DNA from: Bacteroidia bacterium
GTDB lineage: Bacteria; Bacteroidota; Ignavibacteria; SZUA-365
Direction of reading: 5' to 3'
NCBI GenBank assembly: GCA_027493955.1
Contig: JAOSJT010000001.1
Span: 1,475,131-1,539,130, forward strand
DNA: 64,000 nucleotides
Position 1 is the first letter of the stretch. The number at the start of each line of letters is the position of its first letter. Below, piece by piece: positions 45,211 to 54,633 of the stretch. The position numbers and the translations under genes are program-made. The notes below the pieces were generated by a model. That model made no database searches, had not been told where the DNA came from, and saw only the letters and a list, made by a program, of their open reading frames with translations.

Positions 45211-46416
45211 ATGCGTTCAACCATCTCCCGCTTCCCGCTCCGCCGTCTCTCTCTTTTTTCCGCATTGCTCTGTGTCGTATTCACGCCGATGCACGCTCAG
45301 GAGGAGGATTACGTACGCCTACACCGCGAAGCCGTGGTGGTCGACGGACACAACGATGTACTGGGACGCGTCGTTTCGGGCACGCGTGTGGATGTGCGGG
45401 GCTCGACCGGACATTCCGATCTTCCCCGTTTCCGCGAGGGAGAACTGGACGTGCAGGTGTTCAGCATCTGGGTCCATCCGAAGAAGGGTGTGCGCGATGG
45501 TTGGATCAGCGTCCGTGCGCAGCTGGACTCGCTCCATGCCATCGCGAAAAGGCATCCTTCGCAGCTGCGTCTGGTGCGAACGGCGCGGGAATTCGACGCG
45601 GCGTCCGCAGCGGGAGCGTTGGCCGCAGTCATCAGCATCGAGGGGAGCAGTGCACTGGACGGAAAACCGGAACGCATCAGGGAGTTGCACGCAAAAGGAC
45701 TGCGCGTTTTCGCCCCCACCTGGAACTACAGCGTGGACTGGGCTTCCTCATCAGTGGATGAAGCCGCGGGTAAGAAATCCATAGGTCTCACCCATCATGG
45801 CAAGCGGCTCGTGCGTCTGCTGGACTCGCTCGGTATCATTCTCGACATCTCGCATCTAGGCGCTCGTGCAGCGGCCGATGCGCTGTCCGTCACCCGCAAT
45901 CCCGTGATCGCCTCCCATTCATCGTGTGCCGCGCTGAGACCGCATCATCGCAACCTTACGGACGAACAACTCCGCACCGTGGCGAAGCGCGGTGGCGTGG
46001 TGATGATCAACTTTTTCCCGCCCTTCCTTCTTTCCGGTATGACCTCCGCCAAAGTCGCCGCGACACGCAAGCTCTGCACAGCGTTGGATATACTTGCCGC
46101 GAAACACCCACGTCGTGGTACCGCGTTTCTGAAAGAATATGACAGACTACTCGCTTCCGCCCGCAAGAGCGGGCTTCCGACGCTGCTGGACGTCGCGGAC
46201 CACATCGATCACGCGGTGCGCATCGCTGGTGCCGCATCGGTGGGGCTGGGATCGGATTTCGACGGCATCCCCTATGCGCCAGCCGGCCTGCACGATGTCA
46301 CCTGGCTTCCAATGCTGACGCGCGAGTTGTTGCGGCGCGGACACAGCGAAGGCACAGTCGAGGGGATTCTCGGAAAGAATTTCCTGCGTGTGTTCCGGCA
46401 GGTGTGCAAAGAATAA
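45211..46416 (+). CDS. Exported membrane dipeptidase (M19 family)
   Basis: 401 residues from ATG 45211; longer in-frame starts are available but would hide the signal peptide (about 1-28, ending MHAQ). The M19 metal sites are seen in VVDGHNDVLG near residue 45, SIEGSSALDG near 147, ILDISHLG and VIASHSSCAALRPHHRN near 230-240, and GLGSDFDGIP near 347. It cleaves dipeptides, including D-containing ones, in the periplasm. It follows the glycosylase gene by 110 bases on the same strand. Confidence 0.93.
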   Translation: MRSTISRFPLRRLSLFSALLCVVFTPMHAQEEDYVRLHREAVVVDGHNDVLGRVVSGTRVDVRGSTGHSDLPRFREGELDVQVFSIWVHPKKGVRDGWISVRAQLDSLHAIAKRHPSQLRLVRTAREFDAASAAGALAAVISIEGSSALDGKPERIRELHAKGLRVFAPTWNYSVDWASSSVDEAAGKKSIGLTHHGKRLVRLLDSLGIILDISHLGARAAADALSVTRNPVIASHSSCAALRPHHRNLTDEQLRTVAKRGGVVMINFFPPFLLSGMTSAKVAATRKLCTALDILAAKHPRRGTAFLKEYDRLLASARKSGLPTLLDVADHIDHAVRIAGAASVGLGSDFDGIPYAPAGLHDVTWLPMLTRELLRRGHSEGTVEGILGKNFLRVFRQVCKE

Positions 46417-46526
46417 CAGAAGGATTCTTCACGGAGAGCCGGGGTTGGGAGAGCGAGAGGCAGTGACGACGCACACGCGCTCAAGGCCACTCTCGACGCA
46501 CCGCGCACGCGTGCAAATTCACACAT

Positions 46527-46557
46527 TTTGCGCACTCGCCGGGATTTGCGATCTTTG
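46527..46557 (+). promoter_or_regulatory. Candidate Bacteroidota-type promoter of sucC
   Basis: TTTG at 46527-46530, exactly 19 bases of spacer, then GATCTTTG at 46550-46557, matching TTTG-N19-TAnnTTTG in seven of the eight fixed positions that I compare. It lies about 65 bases before the start codon. Confidence 0.5.
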
Positions 46558-46620
46558 TATGATCCGTCATTTTTTCCGCATATCTGGAAATTCACATACC
46601 ATCAGTTCAAGGACAGACGC

Positions 46621-47832
46621 ATGAAAATTCATGAGTACCAGGGAAAGGACATTCTGAAACGCTTCAACGTCCCCACTCCTCAAGGCGGTGTCGCCACATC
46701 CCCCGCGCAAGCGGTGAAGGTCGCGCAGAAGCTCGGCGGATCCCTGTGGGTCGTCAAATCGCAGATACATGCGGGCGGTCGTGGCAAGGGAAATATCTAT
46801 GATCCCAAAACCCGGGCGCTCATTCTCGATGGCGGTGTCAAGGTCGCGAAATCCCTGAAGGAAGTCGAGGAATACACGGCGAAAATGTTGAAGAACCTGC
46901 TCGTGACCATACAGACCGGTGAAGAAGGAAAGATCGTCAACCGCGTCCTGATCGAGCAGGGAGTGAACATCGCGAAGGAATTCTATGCCGGTATGCTTCT
47001 CGACCGCGCACAGTCCAGGAACATTATGATGGTATCCACCGAGGGCGGCATGGAAATCGAGAAAGTCGCGGAAGAAACACCGGAGAAAATTCTCAAAGCC
47101 GTCATCGATCCCACCATCGGTTTCCAGGCCTATCAGGCGCGCGAACTCGCGTTCGGTCTGGGCCTGAGCGGCGCGGCGTTCAAGAATGCCGTCAACTTCA
47201 TGATGAAGCTCGCGCACGCGTACGAGGAACTCGACGCCTCGATGTTCGAAATCAATCCCCTGGTCCTGACCAAGGAAGGCGAGATGATCGCGCTCGACGC
47301 CAAAGTTGCGCTCGATGACAACGCGCTGTATCGTCACAGCGATTTCGGCGCAATGCGTGACACCACCGAAGAAGCTCCGCTGGAAGTGGAGGCATCCAAA
47401 TTCAACCTGAACTACATCAAGCTCGATGGCAACGTCGGCTGTATGGTCAACGGCGCAGGTCTCGCCATGGCGACGATGGACATCATCAAGCTCGCCGGCG
47501 GCGAACCCGCGAATTTCCTCGACGTGGGCGGCGGCGCGAGTGCCGAGACCACGGAGCAAGGATTCCGCATCATCCTGAGCGATCCGAACGTGAAAGCGAT
47601 TCTGATCAACATATTCGGCGGCATCGTCCGCTGCGACCGCATCGCCAACGGCGTCGTCCAGGCCGCAAAAAATCTCAAGCAGCTGAACGTTCCTCTCGTC
47701 GTCCGCCTTGCCGGAACCAACGCCGAGGAGGCCGCCGTCATTCTCGAAAAATCCGGTATGAATTTCATGGTGGCGCACAACTTCAAGGAAGCCGCGGAAC
47801 AGGTCACGCAGGCGCTCGCAGCCAGGAACTGA
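46621..47832 (+). CDS. sucC: Succinyl-CoA synthetase (ADP-forming) subunit beta
   Basis: 403 residues. It begins MKIHEYQGKDILKRF, the standard SucC start, with an ATP-grasp domain (VVKSQIHAGGRGKG near residue 44; EINPLVL near 218) and the C-terminal CoA-ligase domain with LDVGGGAS and INIFGGIVRCD, including the succinate-binding GGIVRCD. It converts succinyl-CoA to succinate with formation of ATP in the citric acid cycle. The alpha subunit gene sucD is not next to it, so it is encoded elsewhere. A strong terminator follows. Confidence 0.97.
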   Translation: MKIHEYQGKDILKRFNVPTPQGGVATSPAQAVKVAQKLGGSLWVVKSQIHAGGRGKGNIYDPKTRALILDGGVKVAKSLKEVEEYTAKMLKNLLVTIQTGEEGKIVNRVLIEQGVNIAKEFYAGMLLDRAQSRNIMMVSTEGGMEIEKVAEETPEKILKAVIDPTIGFQAYQARELAFGLGLSGAAFKNAVNFMMKLAHAYEELDASMFEINPLVLTKEGEMIALDAKVALDDNALYRHSDFGAMRDTTEEAPLEVEASKFNLNYIKLDGNVGCMVNGAGLAMATMDIIKLAGGEPANFLDVGGGASAETTEQGFRIILSDPNVKAILINIFGGIVRCDRIANGVVQAAKNLKQLNVPLVVRLAGTNAEEAAVILEKSGMNFMVAHNFKEAAEQVTQALAARN

Positions 47833-47853
47833 CACGGACAGGTGTACAGCAGC

Positions 47854-47883
47854 AGCGGAGCAGAAATGCTCCGCTTTTTTTTT
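47854..47883 (+). terminator. Rho-independent terminator after sucC
   Basis: A 9-bp stem (AGCGGAGCA with TGCTCCGCT), 4-base loop and a run of nine T residues, 22 bases past the sucC stop. Confidence 0.93.
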
Positions 47884-48132
47884 CGATTGCGCGATATTAC
47901 AGTTCTCTTACAGGGATTTATCCGCATTACAAAAGATTAATGCAACCCACGAAACCGATGCCGGAGCAGGTGAATCACCATTTCATCCAATGAATACAGG
48001 CCTCCCCGCCATGTACCCGCAACCGATCCTGCGGAGGCATGGCGCCGCGTCGTCTGCGAACTTGTGCTATACGGATTCTGTCGAATAAATTACCACCGTT
48101 GACAGTGCAACACCATTGTTCTGCGAGGTACC

Positions 48133-49368
48133 ATGAAACGCCTGCTCCACATTCTTCTGATATCCCTGCTGACCACTCTGGGCGCACACGCACAAGTCGG
48201 CTGGTTTGATCAATCCACGGGGGACGAAACAGTACTCTTCGGCGTCGAGATGCTCGACGCATCCGTCGCTGTCGCCGTGGGTCCGGATGGGGTGATACTC
48301 CGCACCACCGACGGCGGCTCATCCTCGAAACTGGTCCCGTCCGGCACGCAAAACGTGCTGCGCCGCATTCGCTTCCATAGCCCCACTCTTGCCGTGATCT
48401 CGGCCAATGACGGAGAAATGCTGAAATCCACCGACGCGGGCGCCACGTGGGCACCATTGCAGACGGGCACGACGAAAGGCCTGTACGATGTGCACTTCTT
48501 TGACGAAAACCGCTGGCTCGCCATTGGCCAGGGTGCGTACGTCACCGAGACCACGGACGGAGGCGCAACCTGGAAGCAAAAGGCTTCCGGGATTAACAAC
48601 TGGAACGAAATCGCTTTTCGCGGTTCTTTTGGCCTCATGGCCGGAAACAAGGGTGATATCAACGTCAGCACCAACGGGGGAGCAAGCTGGACAAAGCGCT
48701 CCTCTCCGGACGATCTCGAACTGCGCTCCGTGTGTATCCTCGACGACAGCACCGCCGTGATGTCGGGCATCAACGGAACGCTGATCAAGACAACGAACAA
48801 GGGAAGAAACTGGAAGCTCGTTTATGCGTCCATACCCATGGCATCCAACCGTGTATCCAGTGTCCGCAGCCTCACACGCGATCACCTCGTCGCTGTGGCC
48901 TACGGCGGCGTGATCATCGAATCCTGGAATGCCGGAGAAACCTGGGACCCGCAGAACAGCATCACCGGACAAAATCTCGAAAGTCTCTCCTTCATCAACA
49001 GCAAGATCGGCACAGTGGTGGGTTGGAACGGAACAATACTCCGCACCAGCAATGGAGGAACAATGTCGGTGCGGCACGACGGTGCGGCGTTACCGGTCGG
49101 ACTGCGCATTCTGGAACAATATCCCCTCCCCTTGCGTCACGACGCCGTTGCAGCCGGCATCCTTCGTCTCAATGTGGAAGAGGCTGGTCATGTGCGCATC
49201 ACCGCGGTGGATGTGCTGGGCCGCACACGCGCCACGCTCTTCGATGGCTATCTCGTCGAGGGCAGCCACAGCGTTGCACTGCAGCCATCCGCGCTCAACG
49301 CGGGGACCTACATTCTCCACATCGCGCAGAATGCGCGGGCTATCACCGGAAAACTCGTTATTGAATAG
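48133..49368 (+). CDS. Secreted YCF48/Asp-box propeller protein with T9SS sorting domain
   Basis: 411 residues. Signal peptide 1-20 (ending HAQ). Repeats carry the Asp-box patterns TTDGGSS, STDAGATW, TTDGGATW, STNGGASW, TTNKGRNW and SWNAGETW, each about 40-45 residues apart, as in the YCF48-like seven-bladed propeller. The last 85 residues form a T9SS type A sorting domain (ILEQYPLPLRHD lead, then VDVLGRTRATLFDG, then LNAGTYILHI). A surface or secreted propeller; function beyond that unknown. A bidirectional hairpin lies 23 bases beyond the stop. Confidence 0.9.
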   Translation: MKRLLHILLISLLTTLGAHAQVGWFDQSTGDETVLFGVEMLDASVAVAVGPDGVILRTTDGGSSSKLVPSGTQNVLRRIRFHSPTLAVISANDGEMLKSTDAGATWAPLQTGTTKGLYDVHFFDENRWLAIGQGAYVTETTDGGATWKQKASGINNWNEIAFRGSFGLMAGNKGDINVSTNGGASWTKRSSPDDLELRSVCILDDSTAVMSGINGTLIKTTNKGRNWKLVYASIPMASNRVSSVRSLTRDHLVAVAYGGVIIESWNAGETWDPQNSITGQNLESLSFINSKIGTVVGWNGTILRTSNGGTMSVRHDGAALPVGLRILEQYPLPLRHDAVAAGILRLNVEEAGHVRITAVDVLGRTRATLFDGYLVEGSHSVALQPSALNAGTYILHIAQNARAITGKLVIE

Positions 49369-49390
49369 CAGAGCCAGATCTCTTGAGCAA

Positions 49391-49418
49391 TAAACGGACG
49401 GCGCTCGCCGTCCGTTTA
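49391..49418. terminator. Bidirectional terminator hairpin between convergent genes
   Basis: Perfect 12-bp stem (TAAACGGACGGC with GCCGTCCGTTTA) and a 4-base loop, between the YCF48-like gene (+) and the alpha/beta hydrolase gene (-). A T-rich arm is present on both strands. The minus-strand stop codon at 49416 lies within the stem. Confidence 0.8.
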
Positions 49419-50261
49419 CCATTTGCGCGCTTCGTTCAGCAGCCAGGTTGCGGTGACATCGAGGACGCTGTCCAGCGCGGCGGTGCTCCCCGCAAAAGGA
49501 TGGACCGCTCCGAAGGTATGATCGGTATTGGGGATAACGTGCAGGGTCGTGTTGCTCGCATCGGCTGAACTATACAGTTTCCGCCCCTCATCGAGAGGCA
49601 CGGAAACGTCCTGATCGCCGTGGAGGATCAACCACGGCCGACGGATACGTCCCGCCGCGGCAAGGATATCGAGGCGTCGGCTATTGATTTCCAGGTCGTC
49701 GAGCATGCAGACCCCCATGGGCATGAGCTGATTCGTGCGCGCGTTCAGGATTTCCATGCGCCCCTGCTCACGCCACTGCTTCTTGATCTTGGGTCCCCAG
49801 CGGTCGAACGTGCTGACGCCCGCCCAGGTAATCACCGCTCTGATGCGTGCATCCTCCGCGGTTTTCACGACACTGATTCCGCCGCCGAGCGAATGCCCGA
49901 GCACGACGAGCTTCGCAGGGTCCGTGCGCTCTATCCTGAGATCCCCGCCTTCAACAGCATTGATGACATCGTCGAGATCCTCAAGCTCACGCGAAGCGGT
50001 GTTCCGCTCGAACCGGTCGAGAGCGGTAAAATTCAGCGGGTCATCGCCTATCCCGTTGAGAGAAAAATTGAAGCGCAGGACGGAGATGCCGTGCGCGGCG
50101 AGGGTGTCGGCCGCAAAAGGAAACATCCCCCAATCTTTGAAACCCTTGAATCCATGACAGATGATGAGCAAGGGAGCGGCTTCCCCTGTCTCAGCCGGAT
50201 GAATGTTCCCGCGGATGAGATCCCCGTGTCTGTTGGTGAGAGCGAAATCCTTCTTGTCCAT
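49416..50261 (-). CDS. Alpha/beta hydrolase (dienelactone hydrolase/esterase-like)
   Basis: 281 residues from ATG 50261. The alpha/beta hydrolase pattern is ICHGFKGFKDWGMFPF near residue 34, the nucleophile in LGHSLGGG near 120, Asp in HGDQDVSVP and His in NTDHTFGAVHPF near the end. No signal peptide, so it is cytoplasmic. The substrate is not predictable; esters or carbon-carbon bonds of small molecules are typical. It is divergent from the glycosyltransferase gene, with 70 bases between the chosen starts, and no strong ribosome binding site supports either start. Confidence 0.8.
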   Translation of the reverse strand: MDKKDFALTNRHGDLIRGNIHPAETGEAAPLLIICHGFKGFKDWGMFPFAADTLAAHGISVLRFNFSLNGIGDDPLNFTALDRFERNTASRELEDLDDVINAVEGGDLRIERTDPAKLVVLGHSLGGGISVVKTAEDARIRAVITWAGVSTFDRWGPKIKKQWREQGRMEILNARTNQLMPMGVCMLDDLEINSRRLDILAAAGRIRRPWLILHGDQDVSVPLDEGRKLYSSADASNTTLHVIPNTDHTFGAVHPFAGSTAALDSVLDVTATWLLNEARKW

Positions 50262-50331
50262 GCCTATGCTATGTTGTGTGTGTTGCCTATCTTGTTCCAG
50301 CAAAGTAGCGCCTTCCACCGCAACGGACAAT

Positions 50332-51462
50332 ATGCAACTCCCTCAACGAATAGCACTTGTGCACGACTGGCTCACCGGCATGCGTGGCGGAGAAAAGGTA
50401 TTGGAGGTCTTCTGTGAACTGTTTCCTGAGGCACCGGTATTCACACTTGTCGCCATTCCCGACAAGCTCAGCGCGACACTTGCCTCCCGCCGCATCGTTA
50501 CCAGTTTCCTCCAGCGCATCCCCGGCATAGAGCGGCGGTACAGACATTTTCTTCCCCTCTTTCCGCTGGCGATAGAGCGCATGGACCTTCGAGGATACGA
50601 TCTCGTGCTCTCTTCTTCCCATGCCGTCGCCAAAGGTGTGCGCCCGGACAAACATGCCTTACACATCAGTTACATACACACACCGATGCGCTATGTGTGG
50701 GATATGTTCGATCAGTATTTCAATGCGGCCAGTACCGGCAGCGTCGCACTCGCGGTGATTCGACTCATCGCCGCACGGATACGGCGCTGGGACGTTCGGA
50801 GTTGTTCGCGTGTACATCATTTCATCGCGAATTCCGCGTACATTGCCGACCGCGTCGTACGGCACTACCATCGAGACGCCACCGTGATTCACCCGCCGGT
50901 CAGCGTCGAGCGCTTCACCATCGGAGCGGGAAGCGGAAAGGGTTTCCTGGTCGTTTCCGCGCTCGTTCCGTACAAGCGCGTGGACCTTGCCATCGAGGCC
51001 GCAAATGCGCTCGGAGAAGAACTACGCATCATCGGCGACGGACCGGAAGCGTCAAAGCTGCGCGCAATGGCGGGGCCGACCGTTCGTTTCGACGGCTGGG
51101 TATCGGACGAAGAAATTGCGGCCGCCTACAGCAGTTGCTGTGCACTGCTCTTCCCCGGCGAGGAGGACTTCGGTATTGTCCCCGTGGAGGCGATGGCGTC
51201 TGGACGACCCGTGATCGCATACGGCCGAGGCGGGGCGACGGAGACCGTGCGCGATGGGCAGACCGGACTGCTCTTCAACGAGCAAACGACGGCATCCCTC
51301 ATTGCAGCGATGCAACGCTTCGACAGACACACCTTCGACGCAGCGGCCATACGCAGACATGCGGAGGGTTTCAGCCGGGAGCGCTTTGCGGATGAGATCC
51401 GGCAATTCGTAACACATGCCTGGCAGGAATGGCGATTGACGGCGCATGCTGTTTCCGAATGA
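50332..51462 (+). CDS. Glycosyltransferase family 4
   Basis: 376 residues from ATG 50332. GT-B fold: the N-terminal domain begins with RIALVHDWLTGMRGGEKVLE, a typical GT4 start with the GG loop, and IHTPMRYVWDMFDQYF. The C-terminal donor-binding domain has the E-x7-E motif in EEDFGIVPVEAMASG near residue 280 and DGWVSDEEIAAAYSSC. It transfers sugar from a nucleotide donor to a lipid-linked or polysaccharide acceptor; the donor is unknown. A single unit, not inside a visible polysaccharide cluster. Confidence 0.93.
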   Translation: MQLPQRIALVHDWLTGMRGGEKVLEVFCELFPEAPVFTLVAIPDKLSATLASRRIVTSFLQRIPGIERRYRHFLPLFPLAIERMDLRGYDLVLSSSHAVAKGVRPDKHALHISYIHTPMRYVWDMFDQYFNAASTGSVALAVIRLIAARIRRWDVRSCSRVHHFIANSAYIADRVVRHYHRDATVIHPPVSVERFTIGAGSGKGFLVVSALVPYKRVDLAIEAANALGEELRIIGDGPEASKLRAMAGPTVRFDGWVSDEEIAAAYSSCCALLFPGEEDFGIVPVEAMASGRPVIAYGRGGATETVRDGQTGLLFNEQTTASLIAAMQRFDRHTFDAAAIRRHAEGFSRERFADEIRQFVTHAWQEWRLTAHAVSE

Positions 51463-51897
51463 GTTGATGGTAGTTGAGCGGCAGCTTCGGCGGTTTCGCC
51501 GATGCCGTGGTTGAAACCGGGTCTTTGCGGATGCTTGGTTTGGGAGAAGCGAACAACACCGTGCGCTACACGTCGACCCTTTTCAGCCGAATGCAGGTGG
51601 TTTATGCATCGCCCACTTTGTGACCGAATGTGGGCGTTTCATGAATCGCCCGTTTTTTTACCCGAAACGCACTTCCATCGTCCTCGGTGTTGGAGAGGCT
51701 CCGAAAGAATCCGCATCCATTGGTGTCCGTCCGCATACATCGTTTCAGCTTGAACGTTTCAGGCACCGCCATAATCCCGTGCACAAAGAGAGCAAACATC
51801 GATCGCACATTTTGCGTATGTTTCATCCTATCGTATATTCAGCGATGGACGTTCAAATCACCTCAGCAGACAAACATCAATGATGAGGACTACAGGG
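51463..51897 (+). other. Intergenic region, 435 bases, hairpin and promoter only
   Basis: It contains a 7-bp hairpin (CGCCCAC at 51610-51616 with GTGGGCG at 51630-51636, followed by TTTC), which may be a weak terminator, and the promoter of the downstream kinase. Open frames here have no ribosome binding site or protein-like sequence. Confidence 0.4.
51810..51841 (+). promoter_or_regulatory. Candidate promoter of the PfkB-family kinase gene
   Basis: TTTTG at 51810-51814, exactly 19 bases and TATATTCA at 51834-51841, matching the Bacteroidota promoter pattern. It lies 56 bases before the chosen start. Confidence 0.55.
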
Positions 51898-52863
51898 ATG
51901 AATGAAGTAAAAACACCACCACCGGTGCTGTTCGATCTTACGACAGTCGGGGAAGCCTATGTCGAACTGCACGCGGAGGACAACACGCTTCCGGAAGCAC
52001 CAGCATTCGAACGGCGCATAGCCGGTTCGGCCGCACTGACGGCCATATACTACACCATGCTCGGCGGTAAAGCCAACTGCATCGCCTGCGTCGGTGCCGA
52101 CGCTCTCGGAACCTACGTGCAGAACACGCTGCGTCAGCACAAGGTGGAAGCCGGCACGATGCAGTTCTCTAAAGAGCACCCGACGAGTTTGCGTTTCAGC
52201 GCGAAGAAGGGACGGCTGGCGCAGTCCACCTATTACCGGCTTGCAGACTGGCAGCTGCACAACACCAAGGAACATGTGGCGCAGGCACAGAGCTCACGCA
52301 TCGTGTTCGGCAGCGGCTTTATCCTGATCAAGCATCCCGCGCGGCATAGTCTGTTCGAAATGCTGCGCCTTGCAAAAAAATGGGACAGCACTACCGTCTT
52401 CCAGCCGCATTTTGATCCCACGCAGTGGGCCAGCAAAAGCGAAGCGCTGCTGACGATCAAGAAAACCTTGCAGTTCGCCGATATCCTCACACCCACATTG
52501 GACGATGCCGAAGCATTGCTCGGGAAGGGAACAAAGGAAGACTACCTGAAACACTATCACGATATGGGTTGCCGCACCGTTATCATGAACCTCGGCAAGC
52601 AGGGTTCCCTGCTCTCTGACGGCGTAAAAGTCGTGCGTGTCCCCGCTGTCGAGGGAGACGTCGTGGACCCGTCGGGTGCGGACGAAGCATGGCACGCGGC
52701 ACTGTTCTACGCCATGAACAAGGGGAAATCCATGCCGAACGCCGTGTATTTCGCCAATACCGTCTCAAGCTATGTGCTGGCGCGTACCGGGTCGCTCGTC
52801 GCTTTACCCGCTCCCGGTGAGATTACGCAGGAAATGCTCGGAAAGGCGTTTGAAGACGTGTAA
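51898..52863 (+). CDS. PfkB-family sugar/nucleoside kinase with altered catalytic motif
   Basis: 321 residues from ATG 51898 (ATG 51880 is also in frame, GAGG lies between them). Ribokinase fold: DLTTVGEAYVELHAED at the start, IAGSAALTAIYYTMLGGKANCIACVGADALG (the GG substrate-binding region), and DILTPTLDDAEALLGKG. The catalytic signature near residue 260 reads DPSGADEAWHAAL. The family consensus is DxxGAGDxF, so the GAGD anion-hole loop with the catalytic base has become GADE. Whether it still phosphorylates is uncertain. A strong terminator follows. Confidence 0.85.
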   Translation: MNEVKTPPPVLFDLTTVGEAYVELHAEDNTLPEAPAFERRIAGSAALTAIYYTMLGGKANCIACVGADALGTYVQNTLRQHKVEAGTMQFSKEHPTSLRFSAKKGRLAQSTYYRLADWQLHNTKEHVAQAQSSRIVFGSGFILIKHPARHSLFEMLRLAKKWDSTTVFQPHFDPTQWASKSEALLTIKKTLQFADILTPTLDDAEALLGKGTKEDYLKHYHDMGCRTVIMNLGKQGSLLSDGVKVVRVPAVEGDVVDPSGADEAWHAALFYAMNKGKSMPNAVYFANTVSSYVLARTGSLVALPAPGEITQEMLGKAFEDV

Positions 52864-52884
52864 ATCACGTCGCTGCGGTACGAC

Positions 52885-52916
52885 AACGGCGGAACAGGTG
52901 TTCCGCCGTTTTTTTT
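52885..52916 (+). terminator. Rho-independent terminator after the PfkB-family gene
   Basis: A 12-bp inverted repeat (AACGGCGGAACA with TGTTCCGCCGTT) followed by T8, starting 22 bases past the stop. Confidence 0.92.
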
Positions 52917-52990
52917 ACATCCGCAAGTACTTCGCGCCACCGGTGGCGACGCACGAGGAGGCGGCGAAGTCCGAAACCTCCGCGCAGCTT

Positions 52991-53920
52991 TCAGCTTTCC
53001 AGAACTTCTCTTTCGGCGGTGAAGCGATATCCTCGAAGGAACTCTTCCACACCCATCGCTCGCTTGCCCTCCTGCTGGAGCTCGAGTATCGCGAGCGAAC
53101 CGCGACCGCATTGTACCTGAAGGCCGTTGGCGTCAATCCGCAGTGCGCCACTCTCGCCACTGCTCTCTTCTTCGAGCACCTGCGATCGAAGAATTTTTAT
53201 CAACTTCCCGCGGTGATGCGTCCACGCGGCGGGATAGGGACTGAGTCCACGGATGAGATTATGTACGTCACGGGCGGGACGTGTCCAGTCAAGGCGGCAG
53301 GTATCCTTGAAAATTTTCGGTGCCGGTGTCGCCTGCGCATCGTCCTGCAGCTGTGTGATCAGGTTGCCGGTCTCGATACGGCGCACGGTGCGCAGTACGA
53401 CATCCGCGCCAAGCGTCATCAGGCAATCGTGTAATTCACCCGCAGTCATATCGTCGTGCAGTTCCGTGCGCTCCTGCAGGATAATATTTCCCGTGTCCAC
53501 CGCGGGTTTCAGAAAGAAGGTTGTCACCCCGCTCTCCTTCTCTCCCCGGATGAGAGCCCAGTTGATGGGTGCCGCGCCGCGGTACTTCGGGAGCAGGGAG
53601 GCGTGCAGGTTGAAGCTGCCGTAGGTCGGTATGTTGAAGACGGACTCCGGGAGGATACGAAAGGCGACGACAACGAAAAGGTCCGGAGCAAGGGCGCGCA
53701 GCTCGTCCGCGAAACGCTCGTCACGCATTGAATCCGGCTGCAGCACGGGAATCCCCAGTCGCGTCGCTGCGTCTTTCACCGCTGTGCCGCTCATCTGCTG
53801 ACCGCGGCCACGAGGCTTATCGGGAGCGGTGACGACGGTGACGGGTTCGAAACCGGCGTCATGCAAGGCGAGAAGAGACGGCACCGCGAATTGCGGCGTA
53901 CCCATGAACACGATGCGCAT
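52991..53920 (-). CDS. fmt: Methionyl-tRNA formyltransferase
   Basis: 309 residues. It formylates initiator Met-tRNA. The catalytic set is in FNLHASLLPKYRGAAPINWAL (Asn, His) near residue 105 and GVTTFFLKPAVDTGNIIL (Asp) near 140, after the N-terminal MRIVFMGTPQFAVPSL. The C-terminal tRNA-binding domain is complete. It follows def by 30 bases, the common def-fmt pair. The initiator tRNA gene that it serves lies 5 kb away at 59098. Confidence 0.97.
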   Translation of the reverse strand: MRIVFMGTPQFAVPSLLALHDAGFEPVTVVTAPDKPRGRGQQMSGTAVKDAATRLGIPVLQPDSMRDERFADELRALAPDLFVVVAFRILPESVFNIPTYGSFNLHASLLPKYRGAAPINWALIRGEKESGVTTFFLKPAVDTGNIILQERTELHDDMTAGELHDCLMTLGADVVLRTVRRIETGNLITQLQDDAQATPAPKIFKDTCRLDWTRPARDVHNLIRGLSPYPAAWTHHRGKLIKILRSQVLEEESSGESGALRIDANGLQVQCGRGSLAILELQQEGKRAMGVEEFLRGYRFTAEREVLES

Positions 53921-53950
53921 TATTCAGAGCCCGATGGTTGAAGCAGCATG

Positions 53951-54511
53951 TCAGTCGGCGAATTCAACGTTTTTCGCCATAACGTAATCCGCTTTCTCTT
54001 CACCCGCCTTTATCCGTTTGAGCGCGGGAACAACGAGACGCTTGCGCAACCCCTTCAGATAGTCGGTGAAAAAGATGCCATCGAGGTGATCGTATTCGTG
54101 CTGAATCACCCGCGCGAGAAAATCGCCGGCTTCCATCTCCTGATCTTCGAAATTTGCGTCCTTATACCGAATGTGCAATTTTTCGGGCCGTGTGACATCC
54201 TCGCGCAAGTTCGGTACGCTCAGGCACCCCTCTTCGTAGGTGATTTCGTCGCCCCAGAGATCCGTGATTACGGGATTGATCATCACGAGGGGAGTTGATT
54301 CGGTATAGCCCTCGACGGAAGTAAGATCCATGACGAAAAGAGACGAGCCGACTCCGACCTGATTCGCCGCGAGCCCCACGCCGCTTGCCTGATGCATCGT
54401 CTCGAACATATCTACGATGAGTTGCGTCAGCTCCGGACCCGGTCTTTCGACAAGGCGCGTTTCCTCGCGCAGCACTTTTGCATCGTACGGATAGATGGGA
54501 AGAATGGCCAT
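53951..54511 (-). CDS. def: Peptide deformylase
   Basis: 186 residues from ATG 54511; a longer frame adds an unrelated 31 residues. All three motifs are present: GVGLAANQVG near residue 43, EEGCLSVP near 95 with the metal Cys, and QHEYDHLDG near 140 with the two metal His and catalytic Glu. It removes the formyl group from new proteins. First gene of the def-fmt pair. Confidence 0.97.
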   Translation of the reverse strand: MAILPIYPYDAKVLREETRLVERPGPELTQLIVDMFETMHQASGVGLAANQVGVGSSLFVMDLTSVEGYTESTPLVMINPVITDLWGDEITYEEGCLSVPNLREDVTRPEKLHIRYKDANFEDQEMEAGDFLARVIQHEYDHLDGIFFTDYLKGLRKRLVVPALKRIKAGEEKADYVMAKNVEFAD

Positions 54512-54633
54512 GACGGTATTTCCGGAAACAGTCTGTTCGTATATCGTTTCTTCGCAGCACGAAAAATCGTACCTTCGCGCATATGCAATTATAAATGTAC
54601 TCACGAAAATTTTATAGAGGAAGGCAAAACGTC

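Noticed and set aside
46567-47835. 422-codon minus-strand frame
   Set aside because: Antisense of sucC; the sucC reading has complete family motifs, promoter and terminator.
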